Positions 9,351 through 18,262 of a stretch of DNA of 64,000 bases are shown piece after piece (position 1 is the first letter of the stretch; every line of letters starts with the position of its first letter). The notes beneath the pieces were generated by a model that was not told where the DNA came from, made no database searches, and saw only the letters and a list, made by a program, of their open reading frames with translations. Location: positions 3,410,001 through 3,474,000 of the forward strand of contig NZ_CP195119.1 in assembly GCF_052056915.1 (NCBI RefSeq). Direction: 5' to 3'. The DNA is from MTP4 sp052056915. GTDB taxonomy: Archaea; Halobacteriota; Methanosarcinia; Methanosarcinales; Methanosarcinaceae. The translations under genes were made by a program, and so were the position numbers.

Positions 9351-11228
9351 ATGCCATTTGCAAACCCTCTTGCCCTTGCCGGGCTTTTGAGCATCATCCC
9401 TCTTATCATTCTCTACATGCTCCGGCCCAAACCTGCGGAGCTTTCAATTCCCTCTCTCATGTTTGTCCTGAAAATCGAGAGGGAGCGAAAAAGGGTCTAC
9501 GCTTCGATCACGAAGATTGTAAAAGACCCCCTCTTCCTGGCCCAGCTCCTGGTCCTTATCCTCCTTTCCCTTGCCGCCGCCGGCTACTTCTACACTGCGG
9601 AAGAACCCCTGAGCGGGGAACATACCGTGCTTATCCTTGACACTTCGGCAAGCATGCAGACGGAGTCGCGTTTTGAAGATGCGCTGGGACTTGCCGATAC
9701 TTACCTCAGTAAGAAAAACAGCATCATCCTGGCTTCCAACGTGCCCCTGCTGGTCCTGGAAGGCGGGGGAGCTTCGGCTGCCAGGGATACCCTCAAGAAT
9801 GTCCCGGAAGGGGCAGGAGTTGCCGATATCTCTGCGGCGGTCACCACCGGGATGCGCCTCCTGTCGCAGGAAGGCGGGAGGATCATCGTGATCTCGGACT
9901 TCACTTCCTGGGAAGGGGATGACCCTGTTGCCTCTAAGAACCTGGCGGAGTCCTACGGCATCCAGGTCAATTTCGTGAAAGTCGGAAAGCCCGCGGACAA
10001 CGTGGGGATCATTAATGGCTGGATCGAAGCAACGGACGGGGATTACAGCTATACCTGCGTTGTCAAGAACTACAATGCCCGGACCGAACAGGTTGAGCTT
10101 GAGACCGGCAGGGGAATTACCGGGGGCAGTACGAAGAGTTTTACCCTTTCCGTCCCTGCAGGAGAGACCAGGCAGTTCCAGCTTGCAGAACTGGGCCCAG
10201 GAATTACCAGGGTCGTGCTTACTGAAGACGACGACCTTCCTGCGGACAACAGTGCCTATATCTCGATTCCGGAAAGTTCCCGGCAAAAAATTCTCTTTAT
10301 CACGGATGACGGGAAGCTGCCTTCGAAAACTGCGCTATCATTGCTTCCCAACAGCGAGATCAAGGTCCGGAATAACGTGCCCACGGACCTGGACGACTAC
10401 AACCTGGTAGTGCTTGCCCAGAAGGAAACCCCGGTAGCTAACAGTTCGGTAGGAAGGATCGAAAGCTATGTGAGAGGCGGAGGAAATGCGGTTTTCATTG
10501 CAAGCGGGGCTTTTGTTCCGGAAAAGACCGACGTTGACCTGATTAAGATCCTCCCCGTAAAGCCCATAGGGGTCGGGGAGGCTGAAGACGGGCTGGGAGT
10601 CGAGGAGGTCCGGGAAAGCAGTATTACTAAGGACGTGAAGATGGAGGAAATCTCTGTCCGGAAGTACCTGAACGCCACTGAGAGGACAGGTTCGACCACC
10701 CTGGCAGTCCTTGACAACGAGGTGCCTGTCCTGAGTTACTGGCAGATAGGGGAAGGCACCGTCTTTTACCTGGGTTTCAACGACGAACTCCAGGAAGGGG
10801 CCTGGAACAATTTCCATAACCTGCCCGAATACCCCGTCTTCTGGATAAAGCTCATTGAGTGGCTCGGAGGTGTCGGGGACATTGCCGACTACAACCTGGA
10901 GGCTGGCACCGTAACGTCCCTTTCGAAGACCGAGGAAATACGGACCCCGAGCCGTACCCTGACTGCAAACCGCGTACTCTTTGACGAAGTCGGGATCTAT
11001 AATATCGGAGACAAAAAAATAGCCGTCAACCTTTATGATGACCGGGAATCGGACACCACCGTGGACGCCTCGGAACTTATCCAGCGGGCTGTTGCGGATG
11101 ACGAGCCCAAACTCGTGCGCTCTGATACCTATACAGCCAAAAAAGATATCAGCAACTACCTTATCGGAGTTCTTTTCCTGCTACTGCTACTTGAAATCCT
11201 TATCGTGCGCGGGAGGGGTGAGCTTTGA
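9351..11228 (+). CDS. BatA-like membrane protein with vWA domain
   Basis: A 625-residue protein. The N-terminus (FANPLALAGLLSIIPLIILY, then LRPKPAELSIPSL) is the BatA-type membrane domain, followed by a second membrane segment at about 62-82. A vWA domain begins with LILDTSASMQ (Asp97, complete DxSxS). The middle and C-terminal parts resemble the extracellular region of these proteins, with a glutamine-amidotransferase-like fold suggested by FITDDGKLPSKTA and GGGNAVFIASGAF. A last membrane helix lies at about 600-620. The topology puts the vWA domain outside the cell. Its stop overlaps the next start (TTGA), so the two are translated together. Likely role: surface arm of a MoxR-vWA system, substrate unknown. 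Confidence 0.85.
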   Translation: MPFANPLALAGLLSIIPLIILYMLRPKPAELSIPSLMFVLKIERERKRVYASITKIVKDPLFLAQLLVLILLSLAAAGYFYTAEEPLSGEHTVLILDTSASMQTESRFEDALGLADTYLSKKNSIILASNVPLLVLEGGGASAARDTLKNVPEGAGVADISAAVTTGMRLLSQEGGRIIVISDFTSWEGDDPVASKNLAESYGIQVNFVKVGKPADNVGIINGWIEATDGDYSYTCVVKNYNARTEQVELETGRGITGGSTKSFTLSVPAGETRQFQLAELGPGITRVVLTEDDDLPADNSAYISIPESSRQKILFITDDGKLPSKTALSLLPNSEIKVRNNVPTDLDDYNLVVLAQKETPVANSSVGRIESYVRGGGNAVFIASGAFVPEKTDVDLIKILPVKPIGVGEAEDGLGVEEVRESSITKDVKMEEISVRKYLNATERTGSTTLAVLDNEVPVLSYWQIGEGTVFYLGFNDELQEGAWNNFHNLPEYPVFWIKLIEWLGGVGDIADYNLEAGTVTSLSKTEEIRTPSRTLTANRVLFDEVGIYNIGDKKIAVNLYDDRESDTTVDASELIQRAVADDEPKLVRSDTYTAKKDISNYLIGVLFLLLLLEILIVRGRGEL

Positions 11229-13720
11229 ACGTCTCCCTTGAACAGCCCGAAATGCTGCTCCTGGTAATCCCGGTAATCCTTGCGGGGTTCTACCTCCTGC
11301 GGAATACGAAAACGAAGCTTGTGGAATGGAGGATGCTTGTCGCTTTCCTCCTGGTCCTTGCCCTTGCCTCCCCCGTTTCCCTGGTAACGAATGTAGTTAG
11401 TGAAGACAACCCCTCGCTGGTCGTGGTCTCGGACGAGACCGGCAGTATGAGCATTTTCCAGGAAGGGACGGGCACAGATCTCTACGAAGCCCTTACCGCA
11501 AAGACTCCCACCACCTTCATCCAGCTAACGGGAGACAAGACCAGCCTCGGGGACGCTGTCCTCCAGTACTCGGGCAGCGGAAGCCAGGTCGTGCTTGTGA
11601 CCGACGGGAACAATAATGCTGGCAAAGACCTTACGGAAGCCCTGGAATTTGCCCGGGAAACCGATACCAGGGTTTACCTGGTCGAACCCGAACTCGAGGT
11701 AAACGACCTCAGCGTACAGGTGCTCGGGGACAAGACCGTTGTCGTGGAAAACGATAACGAGTTTGAAATCCTGGTTTCCCAGGCTTCCGAAGGGCGCACC
11801 AGCTATTTCCTTAAGGTCTACGTGGACGGGGAGCTTTTCCAGAGCAGGCGCTTTTCCCAGGAGACCCGGGAGATGACTATTCCGATCACCCGGGCTTTTG
11901 GCACCCTCGGAGCCCATAACCTCAGGGTTGTAATCGAACCTGACGGGGAAGACCTGAACGATATCAATAACGAGTTCTATAAAGCCCTCTACGTTGTCCC
12001 GAAACCGAAAATCACTCTCGTAACGGACGAGCCTGATTCCCCGCTTGGCCAGATCCTGAGCAACCTCTACGAGGTCTCGGTGGTTAATGATTATCCCGGA
12101 GCAGATAAGATCGAGGACAGCAAAGCTCTTGTGCTTGATAATAGGTTCATAAACACCCTCTCTGAAAAAGAAGTAAAAGAAATCAAGACCTATGTCAGCG
12201 ACGGGAACGGGCTTATCGTTGTGGGTGGAGAAGGGGCATATAATTACGGGAACTACCTGAACTCTTCCCTTGAAGCCCTCCTGCCTGTCATTTCGAAACC
12301 TTCCGAGTTCAAGGGAGGAAGAAACATCATCCTGATCCTGGACGTTTCTCCAAGTACGGATGCCCATGGGACTCTGGGAGACATCCTCGGGAATGCGATC
12401 TTCATCCTGAGGAACGAAAACCTCAAAGATGCCAACGCCGGGGTTATCGCATTCGGTAGCACGGGTGTTGATGTGTCGGACGGTTTTGTCTTCCTGGGGC
12501 TTCCCCGGAACCTGGAGACCCTTGAAGAAGATATTTCCCAGCTTACCCCTGACCAGCAGAGCGAGACTTACCTGGACCAGGGACTCAAGACTGCAAAGGA
12601 AATGCTTGAAACCGAAGATGGCGAACTTGATGCCATCGTTATCACGGATGGGGGGATCGAGGACTCCTATGGTCAGAGCCTTGCGGAAGCAAAGGAATTG
12701 CAGGAGCTGGGAGTACAATTTTATTTCATCCATATCCGTTCGACTGCCCCTTCCCAGCTTGATCCAACCAGGAACTTCTATGCTGAAAAGCTGATGCAGG
12801 AACTCGGGCTCGAAGAAAACTATTTCCACATTGACATGGGAGAAAGGGCAAACATAGAGTTTGACAGGATCGAAAAGCCTCCTGAGGAAGAAGAAGAGGA
12901 AGAAGATGTCGAACTTGACGCCTATCCCCTCCTGGTGTATTCCCCTAACCATTTCATAACGCGAAACGTTGACGGAAATGTTACCGGGATGATCACCGGC
13001 TACAACGACGTTACCCCGAAAGCCGGGGCCGAACGCCTGATAATAACGGTTACCGGAAAGCCTGTCCTTACCACCTGGCGCTTCGGGCTTGGCAGGGTAG
13101 CTGCTCTTTCCACGGACAACGGGGAAGGAGGCGGAAGGCTCTGGGCTCCTGTGCTTTACTCCGGCGAGAACGCGCGGCTAATTTCAGGCATGAGCAACTG
13201 GGCTATTGGAAACCCCCGTGCTGAAGAGGGAGCCGTCCTTGACGGGCCGGATACCTGGCTCGGGACCCCGGCTGAGCTTACCCTGATAATGTACGAGGAG
13301 GGCGTACCGAAGCTTAAACTGGACGGGGAACCCCTGGACTTTGCCCTGACCGGAAGGAACATCTACGAGACCACCGTAAGCCCCGACACTCCCGGCCTTC
13401 ACGACATCTCCGGCTATCCCCTTGCCGTAAACTACCCCCTTGAATTCCGGGATGTTGGGATCAATAAAGAGGTTGAGCCCCTGGTCCTGGCAACCGGCGG
13501 GAATATTTATGACGCAAGGGAAGCAAGAGCTCTCCTCCTGAAAGACGCCCGGCAAAACTCCGAACGGGAAGTCCAGGAACCAATGAGCCTGAAGATGTAC
13601 GTGCTCCTTGCAGCCCTCTTGCTCTATCTCAGCGAAATCATTGTAAGGCGCATAAGGGAAATGAGGAGGCTCAGGAAACTGCAGGCAGTGCAGGCAGCAA
13701 AGGAAGCAGCAGGAGAATAA
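11225..13720 (+). CDS. Large vWA and amidotransferase-like membrane protein
   Basis: An 831-residue partner of the preceding gene. The start is TTG at 11225, overlapping the upstream TGA and preceded by GGAGGGGTG at good spacing. It has two N-terminal membrane helices (about 8-24 and 36-56), a vWA-like strand VVVSDETGSMS, an amidotransferase-like segment with LIVVGGEGAYNYGNY (about 335-350), a second vWA-like domain starting ILILDVSPSTDAHG near residue 370, an acidic PPEEEEEEEDVELD stretch, and a C-terminal helix near 785-805 followed by a basic tail. It is followed by a pyrimidine-rich tract that may end the transcript. Function unknown; context says MoxR-dependent complex. Confidence 0.82.
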   Translation: MNVSLEQPEMLLLVIPVILAGFYLLRNTKTKLVEWRMLVAFLLVLALASPVSLVTNVVSEDNPSLVVVSDETGSMSIFQEGTGTDLYEALTAKTPTTFIQLTGDKTSLGDAVLQYSGSGSQVVLVTDGNNNAGKDLTEALEFARETDTRVYLVEPELEVNDLSVQVLGDKTVVVENDNEFEILVSQASEGRTSYFLKVYVDGELFQSRRFSQETREMTIPITRAFGTLGAHNLRVVIEPDGEDLNDINNEFYKALYVVPKPKITLVTDEPDSPLGQILSNLYEVSVVNDYPGADKIEDSKALVLDNRFINTLSEKEVKEIKTYVSDGNGLIVVGGEGAYNYGNYLNSSLEALLPVISKPSEFKGGRNIILILDVSPSTDAHGTLGDILGNAIFILRNENLKDANAGVIAFGSTGVDVSDGFVFLGLPRNLETLEEDISQLTPDQQSETYLDQGLKTAKEMLETEDGELDAIVITDGGIEDSYGQSLAEAKELQELGVQFYFIHIRSTAPSQLDPTRNFYAEKLMQELGLEENYFHIDMGERANIEFDRIEKPPEEEEEEEDVELDAYPLLVYSPNHFITRNVDGNVTGMITGYNDVTPKAGAERLIITVTGKPVLTTWRFGLGRVAALSTDNGEGGGRLWAPVLYSGENARLISGMSNWAIGNPRAEEGAVLDGPDTWLGTPAELTLIMYEEGVPKLKLDGEPLDFALTGRNIYETTVSPDTPGLHDISGYPLAVNYPLEFRDVGINKEVEPLVLATGGNIYDAREARALLLKDARQNSEREVQEPMSLKMYVLLAALLLYLSEIIVRRIREMRRLRKLQAVQAAKEAAGE

Positions 13721-13751
13721 TTTCCAGTTCTCTTGCTTCTTTTTCCTCTTG

Positions 13752-13859
13752 CTTCTTTTTTCTTTTTTTCCTTTTTTCCCTTTTCTTTTTTCTCCCTTTT
13801 TCCTTCCCTCTTTTCCCTTTTCTTTTACTCTTCTCTTTTTCCTTCCCCTTCCTCTTCCC
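13752..13859 (+). terminator. Long polypyrimidine tract after the vWA operon
   Basis: Apart from one A at 13827, all 108 bases are C or T, with many T runs of four to seven. Archaeal transcription stops at oligo-T, so this is a plausible strong terminator for the MoxR-vWA operon. The length is far more than termination needs. Confidence 0.55.
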
Positions 13860-13924
13860 GTCTTCTTTTTACTTTCCTGCCATCCTTTTTTCTACATTCC
13901 CTGTCAGAAGCCTCAGGTCCCTGA

Positions 13925-14060
13925 ACAGTTATTCATGTACCTTTCTTGGTTGTTCCAATGCCCTTAATAGTCATTCAAATATATTTTTTAGTTATTGTGA
14001 TGCCTATTTAAGTCATCAGAATATATTTTTTGTATATTGTGATGCCCTTTTTATTATTGG
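13925..14060 (+). repeat. Degenerate repeat, about 40 bases, three copies
   Basis: Three diverged copies share AGTTATT or AGTCATT, an AT-rich middle (AATATATTTTTT in two of them), and end in TTGTGATGCCC or TTCCAATGCCC. No coding potential is seen. Confidence 0.5.
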
Positions 14061-14114
14061 TCTTTAAATTCAAAACAGTGCTTTGTATGAATTCAATTTT
14101 AAGATTTCATTTTT

Positions 14115-14270
14115 GGAAAAAGCCGGTCAGCAAGCTGACCGGTGAGAATACCGGTACTTGAAATGTAAATTGAAAAAGGTTTGTGGGGATAAGTTAATGC
14201 CGGAGTTACGGTTGTTGATCTGCTCTATGCCCCGCATTCTCACCGGGCGCCGTAGGCGGCCGGCTTTTCC
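14115..14270 (+). repeat. Inverted pair of hairpin elements (about 35 bases each)
   Basis: Bases 14115-14149 and the reverse complement of 14236-14270 share outer sequences (GGAAAAAGCCGG and CCGGTGAGAAT). The inner part of each is a different palindrome: TCAGC-AA-GCTGA in the first, CGCC-GTA-GGCG in the second. Each arm can fold alone, and the two arms can pair with each other across 86 bases. A related hairpin lies at 14592-14612 (CCGCTTGCAAGCAAGCGG). The pattern resembles REP-type elements. Confidence 0.6.
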
Positions 14271-14282
14271 CTGAAAATTCAT

Positions 14283-14520
14283 AGAAATAAGCACTGAGAA
14301 CAGCTAAAAACAAAAGCAATGATAAAATTTCAAGAAATAAGCACTGAGAACAGCTAAAAACAAAAGCAATGATAAAATTTCAAGAAATAAGCACTGAGAA
14401 CAGCTAAAAAAAAAGCAATGATAAAATTTCAAGAAAAAAGCACTGAGAACAGCTAAAAACAAGAACAAGAATAAAATTTCAAGCCAAAAGCACTGAGAAC
14501 AGCTAAAAACAAAAACATAT
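14283..14520 (+). repeat. Tandem repeat, 50-base unit, five copies
   Basis: Five head-to-tail copies, starting at 14283, 14333, 14383, about 14432 and about 14482. The core GCACTGAGAACAGCTAAAAA is identical in all five, and the rest varies by a few bases. There are no unique spacers, so this is not a CRISPR array. Confidence 0.9.
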
Positions 14521-14736
14521 GGAAATTTACCCTCTTTCATCCCGGCTGTGAGGGCTTACGGTCCGGTTCTGTTTCAATTTTGCTTTTTGGGAAGGCCGCT
14601 TGCAAGCAAGCGGGAAAAACAGTCTGAGACAGCAATCCGGATGTTTCGGATAAGTTCTTACATCTGCTCGAACCTGCCCTTTTGTTTTTGTTCTCTTCCC
14701 TCTCTTTTTGAGCCCTTGTTTCCTGGGCAGCCTTTT
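14521..14736. other. Intergenic segment downstream of the dolichol-kinase-like gene
   Basis: Apart from the hairpin at 14592-14612 (stem CCGCTTG, loop CAAG), which could act as a terminator or belongs to the same hairpin family as 14115-14270, I see nothing here. Confidence 0.4.
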
Positions 14737-15333
14737 TCAGATATGGGCAAGCACCAGCACGGTCATCTGCCCGAAAAAGCCGGAAAAGAGGGGGACCACC
14801 AGGTTATCATCGATTTTGTTGACTGCGGTCTCTGCGAGGGTTGCGAAAAAGGCCATGACCAGGGCCACGAAGGGGTTTCCGAGAATAAGGAGCCCGACAG
14901 TGAAGTCTACGAGGAGCTCGGCGCCTGAACCTTCCAGGGACTTGTCATTTTTGAATGTTGTGTGAAACACTCTCCTTTTTCCGTAGAATTTTCCTATAAG
15001 GGCTGCAACAAGGTCTCCTAATGTTGTCATCAGGATTGCGGCATAGGCGATTTCTCTGGAGAAAAGACAGATGACTGCTACTGCTCCCAGTGCAAAATAA
15101 ATGTGCCCTCCGAGCCTGCATCCTTCCTTTTCCCTGTACATTGTATGGAAAAAGGGGATTTTCATGTCCTGTTCAAGCCGGAAATAGTCGAGGACCAGAA
15201 CAACGATCAGGAAAAGCATAAGCACCCAGAGAACCGCCTGTTTTCCGAAATATTCGTAGATAAGCACGATCAGGATTGAAACCAGGTGCACGCTTTTTCT
15301 CAGGACTTCGAAAATAAGTTCTCCGGAAGACAT
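14737..15333 (-). CDS. Dolichol/polyprenol kinase family membrane protein (SEC59-like)
   Basis: A 198-residue, very hydrophobic protein with about six membrane segments. Family marks of the CTP-dependent polyprenol/diacylglycerol kinase group are an N-terminal RKSVHL, then ALGAVAVICLF, TLGDLVAALIGKFYGKRR, and FKNDKSLEGSGAELLVDF with its acidic and glycine residues. In archaea such proteins would phosphorylate dolichol or a similar lipid for glycan assembly. It lies 93 bases downstream of a flippase-like gene that is transcribed in the same direction, which is consistent with a lipid-glycan role. The exact lipid substrate cannot be told. No strong ribosome site precedes the ATG. Confidence 0.8.
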   Translation of the reverse strand: MSSGELIFEVLRKSVHLVSILIVLIYEYFGKQAVLWVLMLFLIVVLVLDYFRLEQDMKIPFFHTMYREKEGCRLGGHIYFALGAVAVICLFSREIAYAAILMTTLGDLVAALIGKFYGKRRVFHTTFKNDKSLEGSGAELLVDFTVGLLILGNPFVALVMAFFATLAETAVNKIDDNLVVPLFSGFFGQMTVLVLAHI

Positions 15334-15407
15334 GTTGTAGGAACTTTTGCGAAGGTATGATATAAAGTATGTGATGCAAAATGTTGATAAAAAATGTTGA
15401 AGAGGGT

Positions 15408-15447
15408 CAGGGAGCTTCAGGGAGCTTCAGGGAGCTTCAGGGAGCTC
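15408..15447 (+). repeat. 10-base tandem repeat at the 3' end of the flippase-like gene
   Basis: Four copies of GGAGCTTCAG. The stop codon of the minus-strand gene (15427-15429) lies inside the array, so gain or loss of units would alter the last residues (LPEAP) or the stop. Confidence 0.75.
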
Positions 15448-16524
15448 AGTGTGGGGTACCTGAGGATTTTCAGGCACTTTGTGGCTTTCTGTGGAGTCTC
15501 CTATCAGCTTTTTGATCACGTCCATATCTTTTAGCACTTTCAGGCTCACAAAGCCGCCTATCAGGAGGTTCAGGTAGTAGGTCAGGGCTCTCCAGGCAAG
15601 CACGGTGATTCCGAGGATGGAGGGGCTTACAAAGACTGAGAAGAGGGATGCTGCCCCGAATTCCGCGACTCCGCTTGCTCCGGGGGTTGCAGGGACTATC
15701 ATGATCACAGCCATGAGGACCTGGGCTGCAAAGGCGGTAGGAATCGAAGGGGTTTCGGAAAGGCCCATAAGGATCAGGACCAGCAGGGAAAATTCCACGG
15801 TCCAGAAAATGAAGGTATAAGCTATACCGTAGAAAAGCCCTTTTTTCCCGTCTGAGAAAAAGAGCAGGATGCTTTCATGGAAATGGTCTATTTCCCTGTC
15901 AACCTGTTCCAGGATATGGGATATTGCGGTGTCCGTGCGTTTCCCGAAGAAGGGGGATGCTTTGCTTAACACCCTATGAATTGCGCTTTTTACCTTCTCG
16001 GGTTTCCATAAGCTGTAGACAAAACCCAGGAGAATAAGGAAGACCAGAGTATTTGCAGTCAGGAAAGCCGCGTCAAACTCGTAGTTCGAGGTCATGTCCC
16101 CGTAAATATGAAGGGCAAAGGGTAAGGACGCAAAGATGAAAAAGGCATCAAGTAATCTTTCCCCAAAAACGATCGCTGTTGCTCTGCCCAGAGGGATCTT
16201 GTTCTGGTGGAGCATGTGGACCCTGAGGGGTTCCCCGCCTGCGGAAGAAGGCGTAATCCCGGCTGCAAAGGCGCTTGAAATGACAATTTCAATAACTCTA
16301 GCCGGGTTTACCTCGTGGCCCAGGGCCCTGCAAAGCGCTCGGGTCCGAAAGCCCCAAACAAAGTACGAAAAAATATGTAATAGAGCGGCAGCAACTATGT
16401 ATTCGAGCTTTATCTTTTTGAGAGCCTCGATCGTTTCCACATCAAAGGTAAAGCCTGTAACTATGGCTACCGATACCGCACTTATGAGCAGGGACGCGAT
16501 CAGCCATTTTTGATACCTGTTCAT
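15427..16524 (-). CDS. Lysylphosphatidylglycerol synthase TM-like / flippase-like membrane protein
   Basis: A 365-residue polytopic membrane protein of the UPF0104/LPG-synthase membrane-domain superfamily (AglD/MprF-like). Supporting segments are FVWGFRTRALCRALGHEVN, then ITPSSAGGEPLRVHMLHQNKIPLGRATAIVFGERL split over residues 95-130, and AATPG-like VPATPGASGVAEFGAA near 285. Family members in archaea are linked to N-glycan lipid transport or surface modification. No catalytic aminoacyltransferase domain is fused. The C-terminus falls inside a 10-base repeat. Direction and neighbours (a polyprenol kinase-like gene downstream, a sugar nucleotidyltransferase upstream) suggest surface-glycan work; this is inference. 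Confidence 0.8.
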   Translation of the reverse strand: MNRYQKWLIASLLISAVSVAIVTGFTFDVETIEALKKIKLEYIVAAALLHIFSYFVWGFRTRALCRALGHEVNPARVIEIVISSAFAAGITPSSAGGEPLRVHMLHQNKIPLGRATAIVFGERLLDAFFIFASLPFALHIYGDMTSNYEFDAAFLTANTLVFLILLGFVYSLWKPEKVKSAIHRVLSKASPFFGKRTDTAISHILEQVDREIDHFHESILLFFSDGKKGLFYGIAYTFIFWTVEFSLLVLILMGLSETPSIPTAFAAQVLMAVIMIVPATPGASGVAEFGAASLFSVFVSPSILGITVLAWRALTYYLNLLIGGFVSLKVLKDMDVIKKLIGDSTESHKVPENPQVPHTELPEAP

Positions 16525-16884
16525 GGTTATCTGTTTTTATTTTGCGTTTTCGTAAATCTATAATCTGTCAAGAGGTATTTTTCGCCGAGATATATATTCA
16601 TCCCGTTTTTTGATGATACAATAAGCTAAATTCAGTCATTTATTGTAACCTTTCCGGTAGGGTTCTTCTGTACTTTATATTTTGGGAAAAGTCTGCTTTA
16701 AGTTATTAGCCCTGAAAGGGCCTGTAAAAACAGAAAAGAAATGCAACAGGATGAATCGGAATGAAATGAAACTGCATGAATAGAAATGAAATTCAGCGGG
16801 ATTAAAAGGAAATTGAAGCGTAATGAGTTAAAATGAAAGGAGCAGAAAAACCGGAAATCAATCCGGTTTTTTAATAGGGACCTT
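16525..16884. other. Intergenic region with weak A-rich repeats
   Basis: No gene is seen. The part 16735-16850 has loosely repeated GAATGAAATGAAA-type words. AT-rich words near 16580-16620 may hold the promoter of the flippase-like gene. Confidence 0.35.
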
Positions 16885-18063
16885 TCACGACCCGTCATAG
16901 GTTGTGTCATAATCCGGGTTGAGGGTAATTTCTTTTATGCTTGAGTTTTTGTTGATCATGACCTCGGGCCAGATTTTGACTCCCGAATGGATGGTTGAGT
17001 TGTTTCCGATGATTACCTTATGCCCGATAACCGTTCCGTTTTCCAGGCTGCAGTTTTCCCCTATTATGGTGTCATCGGCTACGATTGCCCCTGAAATGTT
17101 GGAATTTTCCCCGATTCGGACATGGTCAAAGAGGTAAGAGGAAAGGAGCTTTGCGTTGTCTTCGATTACGCAGTTCGAGCCGATTACGCTGTAAGGGCCA
17201 ACAAGCACGTTGTCGCCTATGACCGAGTTTTCCCCTATGACGATAGGGCCAACAAGGGATGAATTCGAGCCTACGGACACGTTGTTCCCTATTTTAAGGG
17301 GGCCTCTGATCCTGGCGTTTTTCGCGGCGAAATGCCCTTCAATGCTTGTCCCGGGCAGGGCGTCGAGCATCCAGCGCTGGGCCTGCCTGTAGGCTGCCGA
17401 GCTTCCAACGTCGGTCCACTTTCCCCTTACAAGCACGCCGTTAATCTTCTCATCCGCGGCAAGCAGGGCCGGAAAGAGGTCTTTTGCAAAATCGTACCTG
17501 GTATTTTCCGGGATCCAGTCAAAGATCGAGGGGTCGCAGACGTAGATCCCCGTGCTTGCAAGGTTGCTGAAAATCTGTCCGGCTTTCGGCTTTTCAAGGA
17601 AGCGGTGGATCCGGTTGTTGATGTCCATGTCGGCAATCCCGAATTCCCTCGGGTCGTCGATGGAAAGGAGCCCGATTGTTATCGGGGCGTCATTTGCTTC
17701 GTGGAAGCGGTACATCTCCCTGAGGTCGAGGTTAAGGACGTGGTCTCCCCCAAGTACGATAAAAGGCTCATTTTTCAGGTATTCTTCGGCATTTTTTACC
17801 CCACCCGCGGTCCCCATTTTTTCTTTTTCATAAACGTAATCGATATGGACTCCGAAAATGTGTCCGTCTCCGAGCTGTTCTTCGATGCGCTCTCCCATAT
17901 ACCCTAGGGTCATCACTATTTCGTTGAACCCCTCTCTTGAAAGGTGTTCGATGAGATGGCGGACGGAAGGTTCATTGAGAATGGGAATACTGGGTTTGGG
18001 GTGCTTGAAGGTCAGCGGTCTTAACCTGGTCCCCGCACCTCCGCACATGATGCATGCCTTCAT
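16885..18063 (-). CDS. Sugar-phosphate nucleotidyltransferase with left-handed beta-helix tail
   Basis: Makes an NDP-sugar from a sugar-1-phosphate and an NTP. Residues 1-230 are the nucleotidyltransferase fold: MCGGAGTRLRPLTFKHPKP (signature loop and catalytic Lys), GTAGGVKNAE, VLGGDHVLNLDL (metal Asp), and FLEKP. From about residue 245 on there are hexapeptide repeats (IGNNVSVGSNSSLVGPIVIG and onwards), giving a left-handed beta-helix as in GlmU-type or mannose-1-phosphate guanylyltransferase-like enzymes. GTGAGGAAAT before the ATG is a good ribosome site. The sugar (glucose, mannose or N-acetylglucosamine) cannot be told. The beta-helix may be an acyltransferase or only an oligomerisation part, since I do not see a clear catalytic His. 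Confidence 0.88.
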   Translation of the reverse strand: MKACIMCGGAGTRLRPLTFKHPKPSIPILNEPSVRHLIEHLSREGFNEIVMTLGYMGERIEEQLGDGHIFGVHIDYVYEKEKMGTAGGVKNAEEYLKNEPFIVLGGDHVLNLDLREMYRFHEANDAPITIGLLSIDDPREFGIADMDINNRIHRFLEKPKAGQIFSNLASTGIYVCDPSIFDWIPENTRYDFAKDLFPALLAADEKINGVLVRGKWTDVGSSAAYRQAQRWMLDALPGTSIEGHFAAKNARIRGPLKIGNNVSVGSNSSLVGPIVIGENSVIGDNVLVGPYSVIGSNCVIEDNAKLLSSYLFDHVRIGENSNISGAIVADDTIIGENCSLENGTVIGHKVIIGNNSTIHSGVKIWPEVMINKNSSIKEITLNPDYDTTYDGS

Positions 18064-18149
18064 ATTTCCTCACATGTTCTTTTTGAATATATTAGTAACT
18101 ATTTTCAGCGGCAATTGATAATGGTTATTCAGGATATGTCCTATTTCCA

Positions 18150-18262
18150 CCTATCAGGTGAATCTCAGCTTATCTGTCAATTCGGAAAATCTCAGCTTAT
18201 CTGCCAATTCGGTAAATCTCAGTTTTATCCGTCAATTCGGTAAATCTCAGTTTTATCCGTCA
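18150..18262 (+). repeat. About 30-base repeat, four copies, derived from the end of the OB-fold gene
   Basis: Copies of AATCTCAG, then TTATC(T/C)GTC or similar, then AATTCGG(T/A)A run through the last codons of the minus-strand gene at 18225 and continue beyond its stop. The outer copies look like duplicated 3' ends of that gene. Confidence 0.75.

Noticed and set aside
11525..12952. A 475-codon minus-strand frame opposite the large vWA gene
   Set aside because: It is a mirror frame of a strongly supported gene with clear vWA motifs and coupling; its translation shows no recognisable domain.
14283..14520. Possible CRISPR array in the 14.3 kb gap
   Set aside because: The whole 50-base unit is repeated and there are no unique spacers.
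14304..14540. A 78-codon minus-strand frame rich in Phe, Leu and Cys
   Set aside because: It is produced by translating the 50-base tandem repeat; no start signal and no family resemblance.
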